Of a stretch of DNA of 56,668 nt, positions 27,479-36,438 are shown piece after piece. Each line of letters starts with the position of its first letter. The stretch's first letter is position 1. This DNA comes from an uncultured bacterium. Its GTDB lineage: Bacteria > Bacillota > Clostridia > Lachnospirales > Lachnospiraceae. The stretch is from NCBI GenBank assembly GCA_947243845.1, contig CAMXIF010000019.1, positions 1 through 56,668 of the forward strand, in the 5' to 3' direction. The translations under genes were made by a program, and so were the position numbers. The notes under the pieces are model-generated. The model searched no databases. It had not been told where the DNA came from and was given only the letters and a program-made list of their open reading frames with translations.

Positions 27479-28083
27479 TGCTTCTGACACTGGTATTCCC
27501 CCAATTCTTTCTCTATTTGTTGATAAACGCTTGTAAGCGTTCCACTGTTCTCTATCACTACCCTGCAATGCTTATAAAATGCTTCCTCCGGAAGCTGCTT
27601 TGCCAGGATACTGTCTATCTTATCATCAGAATATCCTCTCGTCTGTTTCAATCTCTGGCGCCTGATTGACACGTCCGCATGGACATACCACATCTCATCC
27701 ACGATTCCAATATAACCTTCCTCGATCAGAAGAGCCGCCTCTATAAACAGATAATCAAATTTCCCGGCCACTCTCTCCTGTGCAATCTGTTCCAAAAGAT
27801 ATTCCTTCACGGCCGGGTGGACAATCCCATTGACTTGTTCTAAAATGGCGGCATCACCAAATATCCGCACTGCCATCTTCTGTCTGTCAATCTTGCCCTC
27901 CGGTGTCAAAATATCCGTTCCCAACAGGGCCGTCAACGGTTCAAAACACTTTCCTCCGGGCTCCTCAAGCTGGTGAGCCACCCTGTCTGCCATGATAACA
28001 CGGCAGTTGTAATGCTCCAACAGGAAGTTGAGCACTTCCGACTTCCCGGCTCCCACACCCCCTGTGATTCCTATGACCTTCAT
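27475..28083 (-). CDS. coaE: Dephospho-CoA kinase
   Basis: A 202-residue enzyme that phosphorylates dephospho-CoA in the last step of CoA synthesis. The P-loop GGVGAGKS spans residues 8-15. The acceptor region ADRVAHQLEEPGG and the late QRLKQTRGYSDDKIDSILAKQ are typical. Length is normal. It lies 131 bp after polA with a short palindromic repeat between, and overlaps the following ATPase gene by 4 bp. Confidence 0.95.
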   Translation of the reverse strand: MKVIGITGGVGAGKSEVLNFLLEHYNCRVIMADRVAHQLEEPGGKCFEPLTALLGTDILTPEGKIDRQKMAVRIFGDAAILEQVNGIVHPAVKEYLLEQIAQERVAGKFDYLFIEAALLIEEGYIGIVDEMWYVHADVSIRRQRLKQTRGYSDDKIDSILAKQLPEEAFYKHCRVVIENSGTLTSVYQQIEKELGEYQCQKQ

Positions 28084-28162
28084 GTTCTTTTGTTTCCTTT
28101 TTCCTAAATCCTTCCGCTCTTCCGAAGCCGCAAAGCACTTTCATACAATCTTCCGCTTATAC

Positions 28163-28206
28163 CGAGTCTGCGAAGCAAATCTCGCAAAATTAATTCCGAA
28201 GGAATT
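28163..28206. repeat. Short palindromic interspersed repeat, copy 2
   Basis: It lies between polA and coaE. CGAG-TC-TGCGA-(8 nt)-TCGCA is followed by AATTCC-GAA-GGAATT. It shares the TGCGAAGC/TCGCA core with the element at 9902-9950. The second hairpin sits directly after the polA stop on the minus strand. Confidence 0.6.
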
Positions 28207-28214
28207 TACTTTTT

Positions 28215-30947
28215 CTATTTTGACTCGTACCAGTTATCTCCCGTGTGCAAATCAATCTCCAGCGCCACAGAAAGGCTGGCCGCCTGCTGCATCTGCTTTG
28301 TGAGAATCTTTCGCACCTGCTCTTCTTCTCCGGCATAAGTCTCTATCAACAGTTCATCATGTACCTGCAGGATCAGCCTGGATTTGAGATTTTCTTTGTG
28401 CAGATTCTCCCACACCCGGATCATGGCAATCTTCATGATATCCGCTGCCGTTCCCTGAATCGGAGAATTCATGGCCACACGCTCGCCGAAAGAACGCTGC
28501 ATGAAATTGCTGGAATACAGTTCCGGAATAGGACGTCTGCGCCCATACATGGTCGTCACATATCCCTGTTCCTTTGCCTTTTCCACCATATGATCCAGAA
28601 ATCTTTTCACTCCCGGATAAGTCTCAAAATACTGTTCAATATAATCCGCCGCCTCCTTTTTGGAGATGCTCAGATCCTGACTCAAACCGAAAGAACTGAT
28701 GCCATAAACGATACCGAAATTAACCGCCTTGGCATTACGCCTCTGCAGGTCAGTCACCTCCTCAAAGGGTGTATGAAACACTTTGGAAGCTGTAATCCGG
28801 TGAATGTCCTCCTCCATCTGATAAGCCTCGATCAACTGTGCATCCTCAGACATGTGGGCTAATATTCTCAGTTCTATCTGAGAATAATCCGCATCCATGA
28901 AAAGGCATCCCTCCATGGGCACGAATACTTTCCTGATTCTTCTGCCCAGTTCCATGCGCATGGGAATATTCTGCAGATTCGGCTCTGTGGAACTGATCCG
29001 GCCTGTAGCAGTAATAGTCTGGTTAAAGGTGGAATGAATCCTTCCCCCTTCATCAATATAAGCCGCCAGTCCCTCCGCATAAGTGGATTTTAATTTGGCC
29101 AGTCCCCGGTATTCCAGAATATCTGACACCACCGGATAATCCGGTGACAATTTCTCGAGGACATCCGCCGCTGTTGAATACCCGGTCTTGGTCTTTTTGC
29201 CGCCCTTGATTCCCATCTTTTCAAACAGAATTTCTCCCAGCTGTTTAGGAGAATTGATATTAAACTCACAGCCCGCCTGTTGATAAATCGCCTGCTCTAA
29301 TTCTGCAATCCTGCCCGTAAGCGCATCCCCGTAAGCCTTCAACTCGTCCGGTTTCACCTGTACACCGTAACTCTCCATATCATGCAGAACACGGGTGAGC
29401 GGCATCTCAATCTCATACATCAAATCTTCCATTCCCTGAGCCGCAAGTTTCTCCCGCAGAAGCGGCGCCGCCATCAGGCATACATATGCCTGAAAACAGG
29501 CATATTCCATAAATTCGCTCGAATGGGCCGCATAGGTATCCGCATAGGATGCCTTCCCGCAGACCTGTCCTTTATCCGGAATCGTAAGCCCCAGGTACTC
29601 GTTTGCGATATCCTCCAAAGCATAATCGCTCTTTAAAGGATTTAACAGATAAGCCGCCACCAACAAATCAAAGTAACGTTTCTTCCTGAAAGGCGCAAGC
29701 ACATCTTGTGTTCCGTCAGGCACACGCCACATGCTCTGATGAGTGCCCTCCTCTATCACATCATAACAATTCTTACAGTCAAATATATTTAGTTTACATA
29801 ACTCATTCTTGTTCAGATCAACTATTTTGCTGCAAAGGTATCCATATGTCACAAGCCCCTGGCAGGGAATAAACACCACCTGTTTCTCATCCAGAGCAAG
29901 GGCAATTCCCACCAGACTCTCCGGCTGCCTGTTGTGATCCATAAAGACTGCCAGCCCAATCTCCTGTGTACCGTCAGTCTGCTCTCCCTTCTGTCTGCAG
30001 GTGTCAAACAGCGTCTCCACCTCCTGCAGTTGTGTCAGTTCCCGAAAATACTCTGTCTGGCTGTTCTTTACAGCCACATCTTTTTCAAATCTGGATAACA
30101 GATTCTTAAACTCCAGCTGCTTACACAGCACATAGGCCTCTTCTGTATAGAAATCTCCTACTCTGGCCTTGTCAAAATCATACGCAATCTCGGCATCCAC
30201 ATTGATCGTTGCCAGTGTCTTGCTCAAATCTGCCAGATCTTTGTTGGCTATCAGGGATTCCCGAATAGACTTTTTGGTGATTTCCTCCACATGGACATAT
30301 ATATTCTCCAGTGAACCAAATGTCACCATCAGTTCCGTAGCCGTCTTTTCCCCTACTTTGGGTACCCCGGGAATATTATCGGCGGTATCGCCCATCAGCG
30401 CCTTCAAATCAATAAACTGTATTGGGTTCACCTGATACTTTGCTTCCACATCTTTCGCATAATAATCTTCCACCTCAGTACGGCCGCCCTTGGTCTTGGG
30501 AATCCTAATCCTGATGTGGTCTGTAGCCACCTGCAAAAGATCTCTGTCACCAGATACCAGAGAAACTTCCATTCCCTGTCTCTCAGCGCGTTTGGCAATG
30601 GTACCCAGAATATCATCAGCCTCCAGTCCTGCCTGTTCCACCACACAGATTCCCATAGCCTGAAGCATCTGTTTCATCACCGGCACCTGTTCATGCAGTT
30701 CTCCTGGCATGGGCTTTCTCGTGCCCTTATATTCTTTATAGATTTCATGTCGGAAAGTAGGCGCATGCACATCAAAAGCCACAGTCAGATAATCCGGCTG
30801 TTCCTCCTCCAGGATCTTAAACATGATATTCAGGAACCCATACACCGCATTGGTGTGAAGCCCCTGGCTGTTAGTCAGATCCGGCACTCCATAAAAAGCC
30901 CTGTTCAATATACTGTGTCCATCTATCAATACAAGTTTTTCAGACAT
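28215..30947 (-). CDS. polA: DNA polymerase I
   Basis: A 910-residue repair and Okazaki-fragment polymerase. The 5' nuclease domain covers about 1-290 (LIDGHSILNRAFYG, GLEADDILG, SGDRDLLQ). The middle domain (about 310-510) lacks the acidic DxE triad, so 3'-5' proofreading is probably absent as in Taq and Geobacillus enzymes. The polymerase domain has motif A DADYSQIELR, motif B RRNAKAVNFGIVYG and motif C QVHDELL. It is preceded by a zf-HC2 gene at 70 bp and followed by coaE. AAAGGGAAAGAG is the ribosome binding site. Confidence 0.97.
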   Translation of the reverse strand: MSEKLVLIDGHSILNRAFYGVPDLTNSQGLHTNAVYGFLNIMFKILEEEQPDYLTVAFDVHAPTFRHEIYKEYKGTRKPMPGELHEQVPVMKQMLQAMGICVVEQAGLEADDILGTIAKRAERQGMEVSLVSGDRDLLQVATDHIRIRIPKTKGGRTEVEDYYAKDVEAKYQVNPIQFIDLKALMGDTADNIPGVPKVGEKTATELMVTFGSLENIYVHVEEITKKSIRESLIANKDLADLSKTLATINVDAEIAYDFDKARVGDFYTEEAYVLCKQLEFKNLLSRFEKDVAVKNSQTEYFRELTQLQEVETLFDTCRQKGEQTDGTQEIGLAVFMDHNRQPESLVGIALALDEKQVVFIPCQGLVTYGYLCSKIVDLNKNELCKLNIFDCKNCYDVIEEGTHQSMWRVPDGTQDVLAPFRKKRYFDLLVAAYLLNPLKSDYALEDIANEYLGLTIPDKGQVCGKASYADTYAAHSSEFMEYACFQAYVCLMAAPLLREKLAAQGMEDLMYEIEMPLTRVLHDMESYGVQVKPDELKAYGDALTGRIAELEQAIYQQAGCEFNINSPKQLGEILFEKMGIKGGKKTKTGYSTAADVLEKLSPDYPVVSDILEYRGLAKLKSTYAEGLAAYIDEGGRIHSTFNQTITATGRISSTEPNLQNIPMRMELGRRIRKVFVPMEGCLFMDADYSQIELRILAHMSEDAQLIEAYQMEEDIHRITASKVFHTPFEEVTDLQRRNAKAVNFGIVYGISSFGLSQDLSISKKEAADYIEQYFETYPGVKRFLDHMVEKAKEQGYVTTMYGRRRPIPELYSSNFMQRSFGERVAMNSPIQGTAADIMKIAMIRVWENLHKENLKSRLILQVHDELLIETYAGEEEQVRKILTKQMQQAASLSVALEIDLHTGDNWYESK

Positions 30948-31017
30948 ACACTCTTTCCCTTTTACAAGTAATTAATCTCTAAGTGGGCCTGCGATCACTG
31001 AAAGTTCCTTCTTCCCT

Positions 31018-31341
31018 CTACAGACGGAATATCACACACAACGCGATAACAATCGCCACTGCTACCGCCGCTTCCAGCCAGATCAGAATCCGCCTGAGTA
31101 CGCGGTTTAATCTGATCTTATAATCTGCATCAGCAAGTTTATAGTGAAGCGCTTCCTGTAAATTAAAACTATTTCCCTTTTCCAGCTGTTCCATACCTTC
31201 CGCCACCAGAAACTGAATCGACAGTTCCTCCATACATTCCGGACATTCATCGATATGCCCTACAAACTCAGCCAGATTTCTTCCATCCAGTTCATCCTGC
31301 AGGAAGGAGGGTATTTTTTTCTCCGCCTCTTTACAGTTCAT
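31018..31341 (-). CDS. zf-HC2 anti-sigma-like membrane protein
   Basis: 107 residues. A zinc-finger-like HC2 pattern is visible: C3, H29, C33 and C36 (HIDECPEC). A C-terminal membrane helix spans about 86-106. This is the layout of small anti-sigma factors. No sigma factor gene is adjacent; polA lies 70 bp downstream. It may be an orphan anti-sigma or a related scaffold. A -10 TATAAT lies 52 bp upstream. Confidence 0.8.
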   Translation of the reverse strand: MNCKEAEKKIPSFLQDELDGRNLAEFVGHIDECPECMEELSIQFLVAEGMEQLEKGNSFNLQEALHYKLADADYKIRLNRVLRRILIWLEAAVAVAIVIALCVIFRL

Positions 31342-31392
31342 ACCATACCACGTCTTTCTACAGACAATTTGCTATGCGCCCATACATAGATT

Positions 31393-31420
31393 ATTATATA
31401 CCATCTCAGTGGATTTTGAA
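31393..31420 (-). promoter_or_regulatory. Predicted promoter of the zf-HC2-polA transcript
   Basis: The minus strand has -10 TATAAT (31393-31398) and -35 TTCAAA (31415-31420) with a 16 bp spacer. The -35 is weak. Confidence 0.45.
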
Positions 31421-31461
31421 AAGCTAAAAAGTGAATTGCTTCACAAAATAAGTATGATTCT

Positions 31462-31507
31462 AACAGAAAGACCGCCATGCAGGCGGCATGCCACCCCATA
31501 GCGGTCT
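31462..31507 (-). terminator. Terminator after the GH25 muramidase
   Basis: AGACCGC (31501-31507 arm on the minus strand) pairs with GCGGTCT (31469-31475). A nested CATGC/GCATG hairpin lies inside. TTCTGTTA follows on the minus strand. The T-tract is short, so efficiency is uncertain. Confidence 0.6.
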
Positions 31508-31542
31508 ATTATGCTTTACATCTATTTCCAATTAACCATATA

Positions 31543-32736
31543 CTACTGTACTGCAACAGGCTGTGCCGCCGCATCAGCCGCCGGCGCCTGTCCCGGTGCT
31601 ACTGCCTGTTCTGCTACCGGTATCTGCTCCGGTAAAACCTCCTCAACGATCGGCGCCGCCACACCGTTCTGATCCACCTGATAATTAACGCCATCCACTG
31701 TCACGACCACATTTCTCTGCAGAGCGCCCGTCATCACATCATAATAATATGTCACACCGTCTGGCATGGTCACCATACCTCTCTGCATGACGCCGTTCTG
31801 GTCAAAGAAATAATCCTGCCCTTCAATCGTTACACAGTCGCGCAGTGCATGTCCATCCTTGGTTGCCAGAAAATACCTGCCTGTCTCATCCTCAAACCAG
31901 CAGCCTTTCTGCACACGTCCAAATTCATCAAGATGATATTTCTTATCTTCCCAATTTACCCAGCAGGCTCTCTGCATCCTGTAATTGGAATAAAATACTG
32001 TCGTATCTCCTCTCTGTGCAAATCCTTCCGGAATAATGATAGAGGAATAATCCTTAAACTGGTAATTCATATCAACTCTGGTAGGGATTCCTGGCACACT
32101 GCCATGGGAAGTATTCTGCCAGAAAGCAGCGCCCTCATACTGTAACTCGTCCGCATACTGGGCTACCCACTTATCATAAGCCACATTGCCAATCTTTGTC
32201 TGGAACATATTCTTGTTGGAATACACCACCGGATAATACCCCTGGGACTCTATGGCCGTACAGAATACATTGATGATCTCCTGCAGCTGTGCTGTTGAAA
32301 GATTCTTATGACAAGCATCCTCTATGTCATACACCACCGGATAATTCACGGTATAATTGCTCATCCACTGAAGCAGAAACATGGCTTCCGTCAACGCCAT
32401 CTCCGGCGTAGTCGCATACGAATACAAATAAACGCCGGTTTTAAGTCCAGCCGCATTAGCACCGCGCATATTCGCATCAAAGTAGGGATCCAACCCCATA
32501 TTGAGACTGCCTGCTTTGATAAACACAAAGGATACGCCTGATGACGGCACCTGGCTCCAGTCGATCGCCAGATTGTGTTTGGACACATCGATTCCTCTTG
32601 CAATAGAACTGCCGGCTCCCACAGCCTGCACCTTGATGGCGGGCGCAAATAGCATCATACCTGCCATGCAAAGTGCGGCAGCTGTCTTTATCCTTCTGTA
32701 AATCCTGCGTCTTATGTTCTTGGAAAATTTTATCAT
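31543..32736 (-). CDS. Secreted GH25 muramidase with wall-binding repeats
   Basis: 397 residues. A signal peptide covers about 1-38 (cleavage near KVQA-VG). The GH25 lysozyme domain (about 45-235) has GIDVSKHN with D50 and VVYDIED with D137 and E139. It should cut N-acetylmuramyl bonds in peptidoglycan. The C-terminal part (about 240-360) carries several short aromatic repeats with the pattern W-x-YY/YF-...-G-x-(M/V)-xxG, like choline/cell-wall-binding motifs. The end is Ala/Pro/Val rich. No good SD is seen before the ATG. A promoter with a paired TGTTAC-type operator lies upstream. Its own remodelling of the wall is the likely role. Confidence 0.9.
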   Translation of the reverse strand: MIKFSKNIRRRIYRRIKTAAALCMAGMMLFAPAIKVQAVGAGSSIARGIDVSKHNLAIDWSQVPSSGVSFVFIKAGSLNMGLDPYFDANMRGANAAGLKTGVYLYSYATTPEMALTEAMFLLQWMSNYTVNYPVVYDIEDACHKNLSTAQLQEIINVFCTAIESQGYYPVVYSNKNMFQTKIGNVAYDKWVAQYADELQYEGAAFWQNTSHGSVPGIPTRVDMNYQFKDYSSIIIPEGFAQRGDTTVFYSNYRMQRACWVNWEDKKYHLDEFGRVQKGCWFEDETGRYFLATKDGHALRDCVTIEGQDYFFDQNGVMQRGMVTMPDGVTYYYDVMTGALQRNVVVTVDGVNYQVDQNGVAAPIVEEVLPEQIPVAEQAVAPGQAPAADAAAQPVAVQ

Positions 32737-32874
32737 TTGTATTTTATATCTGCTGTCTGCATCTGACCTTTACATTGTTCTTCCGCTTTCCGCAGATATT
32801 CCTCCTTCCGTGCATTCCTGTATTCTCTTTCGTATGGATTGTTCACATATTCTACAGAACACATCTGCCAAATA

Positions 32875-32938
32875 TTACAAAATGTTACGTTTTGTAACAA
32901 TCCTTAACAACTATACCATATCCGCGTTTCCTTGTATA
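32875..32938 (-). promoter_or_regulatory. Muramidase promoter with inverted TTACAAAA/TGTTAC operator
   Basis: On the minus strand -35 TATACA (32933-32938) and -10 TATAGT (32910-32915) are 17 bp apart. Just downstream of the expected start lies TTACAAAA-(7)-TTTTGTAA (32875-32897), and inside it TGTTAC-GTTT-TGTAAC (32883-32898). These half-sites resemble WalR hexamers but the gap is 4, not 5. Confidence 0.5.
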
Positions 32939-33010
32939 GTATCTTTCACAAAGATTTTCTGGGAATAACAGGGAAGGAACCCTAATATAACATTATCCGG
33001 GCAATAAACT

Positions 33011-36000
33011 CTATTTCAGGAACCTGCCCAATGTGGCTATAAACAAATCTACACTGATCGGCTTAGACAGATGGGCATTCATGCCGCTCTTTAATGCGGT
33101 CTCCTTATCCTCATCCATCGCATTGGCCGTCATAGCAATAATCGGAAGCGTCTTAACATCCTCCCTGTGCATTGCCCGAATCTCCCTGGTCGCCTCATAC
33201 CCGTTCATGACCGGCATCTGTACATCCATCAGGATGACATCATAATAATATTCTTCCGCCCGCTTCATCATATCGACTGCATCTGTTCCATCCGGCGCTG
33301 ACTCCACAACAAATCCTGTCTCCTCCAGAATCGCCTGGGCAATCTCTCTGTTCAGTTCGTTATCTTCTACTAACAATACCCGCTTGCCCTCAAAATCAGC
33401 CAGTGTCCATTCGGCCACTTCTTCCTCCCGGTCAATCAGATTCGCCGCCGCTAAAAGCGCTGATTTCAGGTCAGACATAAAGAGCGGTTTTGCGCAAAAT
33501 GCCGTTACACCGGCAGACTTCGCCTCTTCCTCAATATCTGTCCAGTCATAGGCTGTAAGGATAATGATCGGCGCCTCGTTTCCAATGACATTGCGGATTC
33601 TTCTGGCCGTTTCGATTCCACTGGTCTCCGGCATCTGCCAGTCGATGATAAAAGTATGATAGGAATCCCCCTCATCATGGGCCTTCTTAGCGCGGTATAT
33701 AGCTTCTCTTCCCGATGTTGTCCACTCGGCCCTGAGACCAATCTGCGAAAGCATCCTGCTGACGCTGTCGCAGGTATCAAAATCATCATCCACCACAAGT
33801 GCACGGAATCCTTCCAGTTCTTTGATCTGCTCCGCATTCTTCTCCACATCCTGCAGCTTCAGACTCAGTTCCACAATGAACTCACTGCCTTTGCCCTTTT
33901 CGCTGTTGACCGTAATCTTGCCACCCATCATATCAATAATATTCTTGGTGATGGCCATACCCAGTCCAGTTCCCTGAATACCGCTCTGTGTAGCGCTGGC
34001 CTCCCGCTCGAAGGGTTCAAATATATGTTTGACAAACTCCGGCTCCATGCCGATACCATTATCTTTCAGGGTGAATATGTAATCGCCATATCCCCGGCGG
34101 AAAGTTGTCTTTTGCATGATCCGGAAACTGATAATGCCTCCCGCCGGCGTATATTTCACTGCATTGCTCATCAGGTTGACAAACACCTGGTTCATTTTCA
34201 GAGAATCGGCAATAATATCCTCATTGGTAACGTCAAAGGTATCGATGAACAGTTCCAGCTGCTTTGCCTTCACCTGCGGCTGTACAATATTGACCAGATT
34301 ATGCATCATCTCAGAAATATTGCACTCCTGCTCTTTGATCTGAATCTTACCGCTCTCAATCCTGCTCATATCGAGGATATCATTGATCAGACTCAACAGA
34401 TGATTGCTTGAAGCCAGTACTTTCTGCAGACAATCTTTAACCTGCTCCTTATTATCAATATGGCTGACTGCGATAGTCGTGAAACCGATAATCGCATTCA
34501 TGGGTGTCCGAATATCGTGAGACATATTGGACAGGAAAGTAGTCTTGGCATTATTGGCATGCTGCGCCTGCATCAATGCCTCTTTGAGCGCCAGTGTCTG
34601 CTCCTTCTGCTGCCTTACCTGCTCCGTGATATCCTTGGTCACCACCATGGCCAATATATCTCCCGTCTCGTCATCCGTTGTCATGATAAACGATTGTCTT
34701 ACACAGTACCTTTCCTCACTAGCATCTGTAAGCCAATATTCCACATTTACTTCCAGATTCCCCTGTTCGAAGCTATTCTTCAGATGCTCCAGATTCAGTA
34801 TGGCCTCATAATCCTCCACGGATTCCTGCGCCACATATTCCTCAGCCTTTTTGAACCACTCGGTTGCCCGACACGGTGCTTCCAGTCCTACCACATCCAA
34901 CAAAGACTGTTTACTGCCATCGTTCTTAATGCGGATAATATCATTCTCAACCCGGTCTTTTGTCAGATTAAATTCATAGGTACAGATTGAATTGGAAACA
35001 ATCGCAATTCGGTACTGCCGCTCCTTCCTGTTTGCGATTGCCATCTTCGCCTGGATTAACAGTTCCTTCTCCTTCACTTCCGTTATGTTCTGTCTGATAA
35101 ACAGAATCTTGCTGGCCCGGCCTTCCTTACGTTCCAGACAGATTACATTCATATGCTCCCATTCCGACTGTCCGCTTCTTTGCACCTGGTATTCATAGCG
35201 CACATCCATATCATCCGCACCCAGTTCTGAGATAATTGCCTCACACGCAAGATGCTCTGCCAGTTCCTGCCGATGTTCCTCTTCTGTCAGGAAAGAGCAC
35301 AGATACTTAATAAACGCATTATAATTCCCGCTTCTTCCGATATCATTCCGCTCCGGACTGGTACCGGCCAAATATTGGTACTGATTGGTCTCCAAGTCAA
35401 TCATGACAAAGCGGGCAAACAAGGTGCTGATTCCCCCGATCACATAACTCATCTCCTGATTTTCCCGCGCCAGAAGTTTTTTCTCCTTTCTTGTACGCAC
35501 CATCAGAGCAATAATATAAATGACAAAGGCTCCTATCAGCAGGATTTCCAACATGATGCCCGTGCGATTTGCCTTGTCCAGCATCCGCCGCGTAACACTT
35601 CTTGGGAATGCCTGCACAAGGACAAATTCATTATCCGGAAGATTGATCACACAGATATTGTCCGTCTCATCGTTTTCCTTACATACAAAAGTCTGTTCCC
35701 CGCCGTTTATAAAGATATCCTGCACCTGTCCATACTGTGGCTCTTCCAACACTGCGGATGCCAAAATTTCATCAATCAGATTCCCGCTGTACTCTTTACC
35801 CTGGGAACTGGCAATCGTTGTCCCATCTTCCAGACACAGAAATACATCTGCTGTATCTCCAAAATAACTGGTAGTAAGAAGGTGCTGTAAATATTCATTG
35901 GCCGAATAGACGCCGAGAAGCACCCCTATGATCTCGCCATGATAATAGACCGGCGAATAGAAACTAACCACAGACTCTCCGGTAACTCTGGAACCAGTAG

Positions 36001-36409
36001 TGGCAAAGATACCACTCTCCCCTTTCATGCCATTGATAAAATACTCTCGATCCGACACATCCGTTGTATCGCCGTCCGCCACCAGATAAGCTCCATCCGC
36101 AGAGGCAAAGCGGAAAGCATCAAACAGGGAATTCTCCACCATGTCCTGAAGCATCTGCACTGTAACCACAGGCTCTGAAAGCCCTTCTCCCAGAAAATAG
36201 GCATAGGTACTCACCCGGTTTAATGCGTTCCTAAATTCATCCCCGATCCGATTGCTCGTCTGCCTTGCTGCATCCGTTGCATAGGTTCTGTTCTGTGACT
36301 CAATCCGCTTATCATTTTGTGCAGAATACCAGTAAAACAAAATGATAATGGCCACCAGAAGGAACATGAGATAAGTGACATTCCACAATGATTTCTTACT
36401 GCGTTTCAT
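33011..36409 (-). CDS. Hybrid sensor histidine kinase with two receiver domains
   Basis: 1132 residues. Membrane helices at about 11-29 and 284-304 enclose a Cache-like extracytoplasmic sensor. Two PAS-like regions follow (about 330-445 and 460-600). HisKA has the phosphorylated H631 in SNMSHDIRTPMN. The ATPase domain shows NLMSNAVKYT, DNGIGM and GTGLGM. Two receivers follow, with D923 in IIDWQMP and D1062 in LMDVQMP. It signals by phosphorelay, but no output regulator is adjacent. I start at 36409, with GGAGGG upstream; the in-frame ATG at 36430 lacks an SD. It lies 29 bp after the reductase gene. Confidence 0.92.
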   Translation of the reverse strand: MKRSKKSLWNVTYLMFLLVAIIILFYWYSAQNDKRIESQNRTYATDAARQTSNRIGDEFRNALNRVSTYAYFLGEGLSEPVVTVQMLQDMVENSLFDAFRFASADGAYLVADGDTTDVSDREYFINGMKGESGIFATTGSRVTGESVVSFYSPVYYHGEIIGVLLGVYSANEYLQHLLTTSYFGDTADVFLCLEDGTTIASSQGKEYSGNLIDEILASAVLEEPQYGQVQDIFINGGEQTFVCKENDETDNICVINLPDNEFVLVQAFPRSVTRRMLDKANRTGIMLEILLIGAFVIYIIALMVRTRKEKKLLARENQEMSYVIGGISTLFARFVMIDLETNQYQYLAGTSPERNDIGRSGNYNAFIKYLCSFLTEEEHRQELAEHLACEAIISELGADDMDVRYEYQVQRSGQSEWEHMNVICLERKEGRASKILFIRQNITEVKEKELLIQAKMAIANRKERQYRIAIVSNSICTYEFNLTKDRVENDIIRIKNDGSKQSLLDVVGLEAPCRATEWFKKAEEYVAQESVEDYEAILNLEHLKNSFEQGNLEVNVEYWLTDASEERYCVRQSFIMTTDDETGDILAMVVTKDITEQVRQQKEQTLALKEALMQAQHANNAKTTFLSNMSHDIRTPMNAIIGFTTIAVSHIDNKEQVKDCLQKVLASSNHLLSLINDILDMSRIESGKIQIKEQECNISEMMHNLVNIVQPQVKAKQLELFIDTFDVTNEDIIADSLKMNQVFVNLMSNAVKYTPAGGIISFRIMQKTTFRRGYGDYIFTLKDNGIGMEPEFVKHIFEPFEREASATQSGIQGTGLGMAITKNIIDMMGGKITVNSEKGKGSEFIVELSLKLQDVEKNAEQIKELEGFRALVVDDDFDTCDSVSRMLSQIGLRAEWTTSGREAIYRAKKAHDEGDSYHTFIIDWQMPETSGIETARRIRNVIGNEAPIIILTAYDWTDIEEEAKSAGVTAFCAKPLFMSDLKSALLAAANLIDREEEVAEWTLADFEGKRVLLVEDNELNREIAQAILEETGFVVESAPDGTDAVDMMKRAEEYYYDVILMDVQMPVMNGYEATREIRAMHREDVKTLPIIAMTANAMDEDKETALKSGMNAHLSKPISVDLFIATLGRFLK

Positions 36410-36438
36410 AGATAATCCCTCCACTGACAATCAAATCT

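Noticed and set aside
27478..27568. Upstream start of the FtsA/PilM-like gene at 27568
   Set aside because: It would overlap coaE by about 90 bp; the ATGA overlap start at 27478 directly precedes the conserved phosphate-1 motif.
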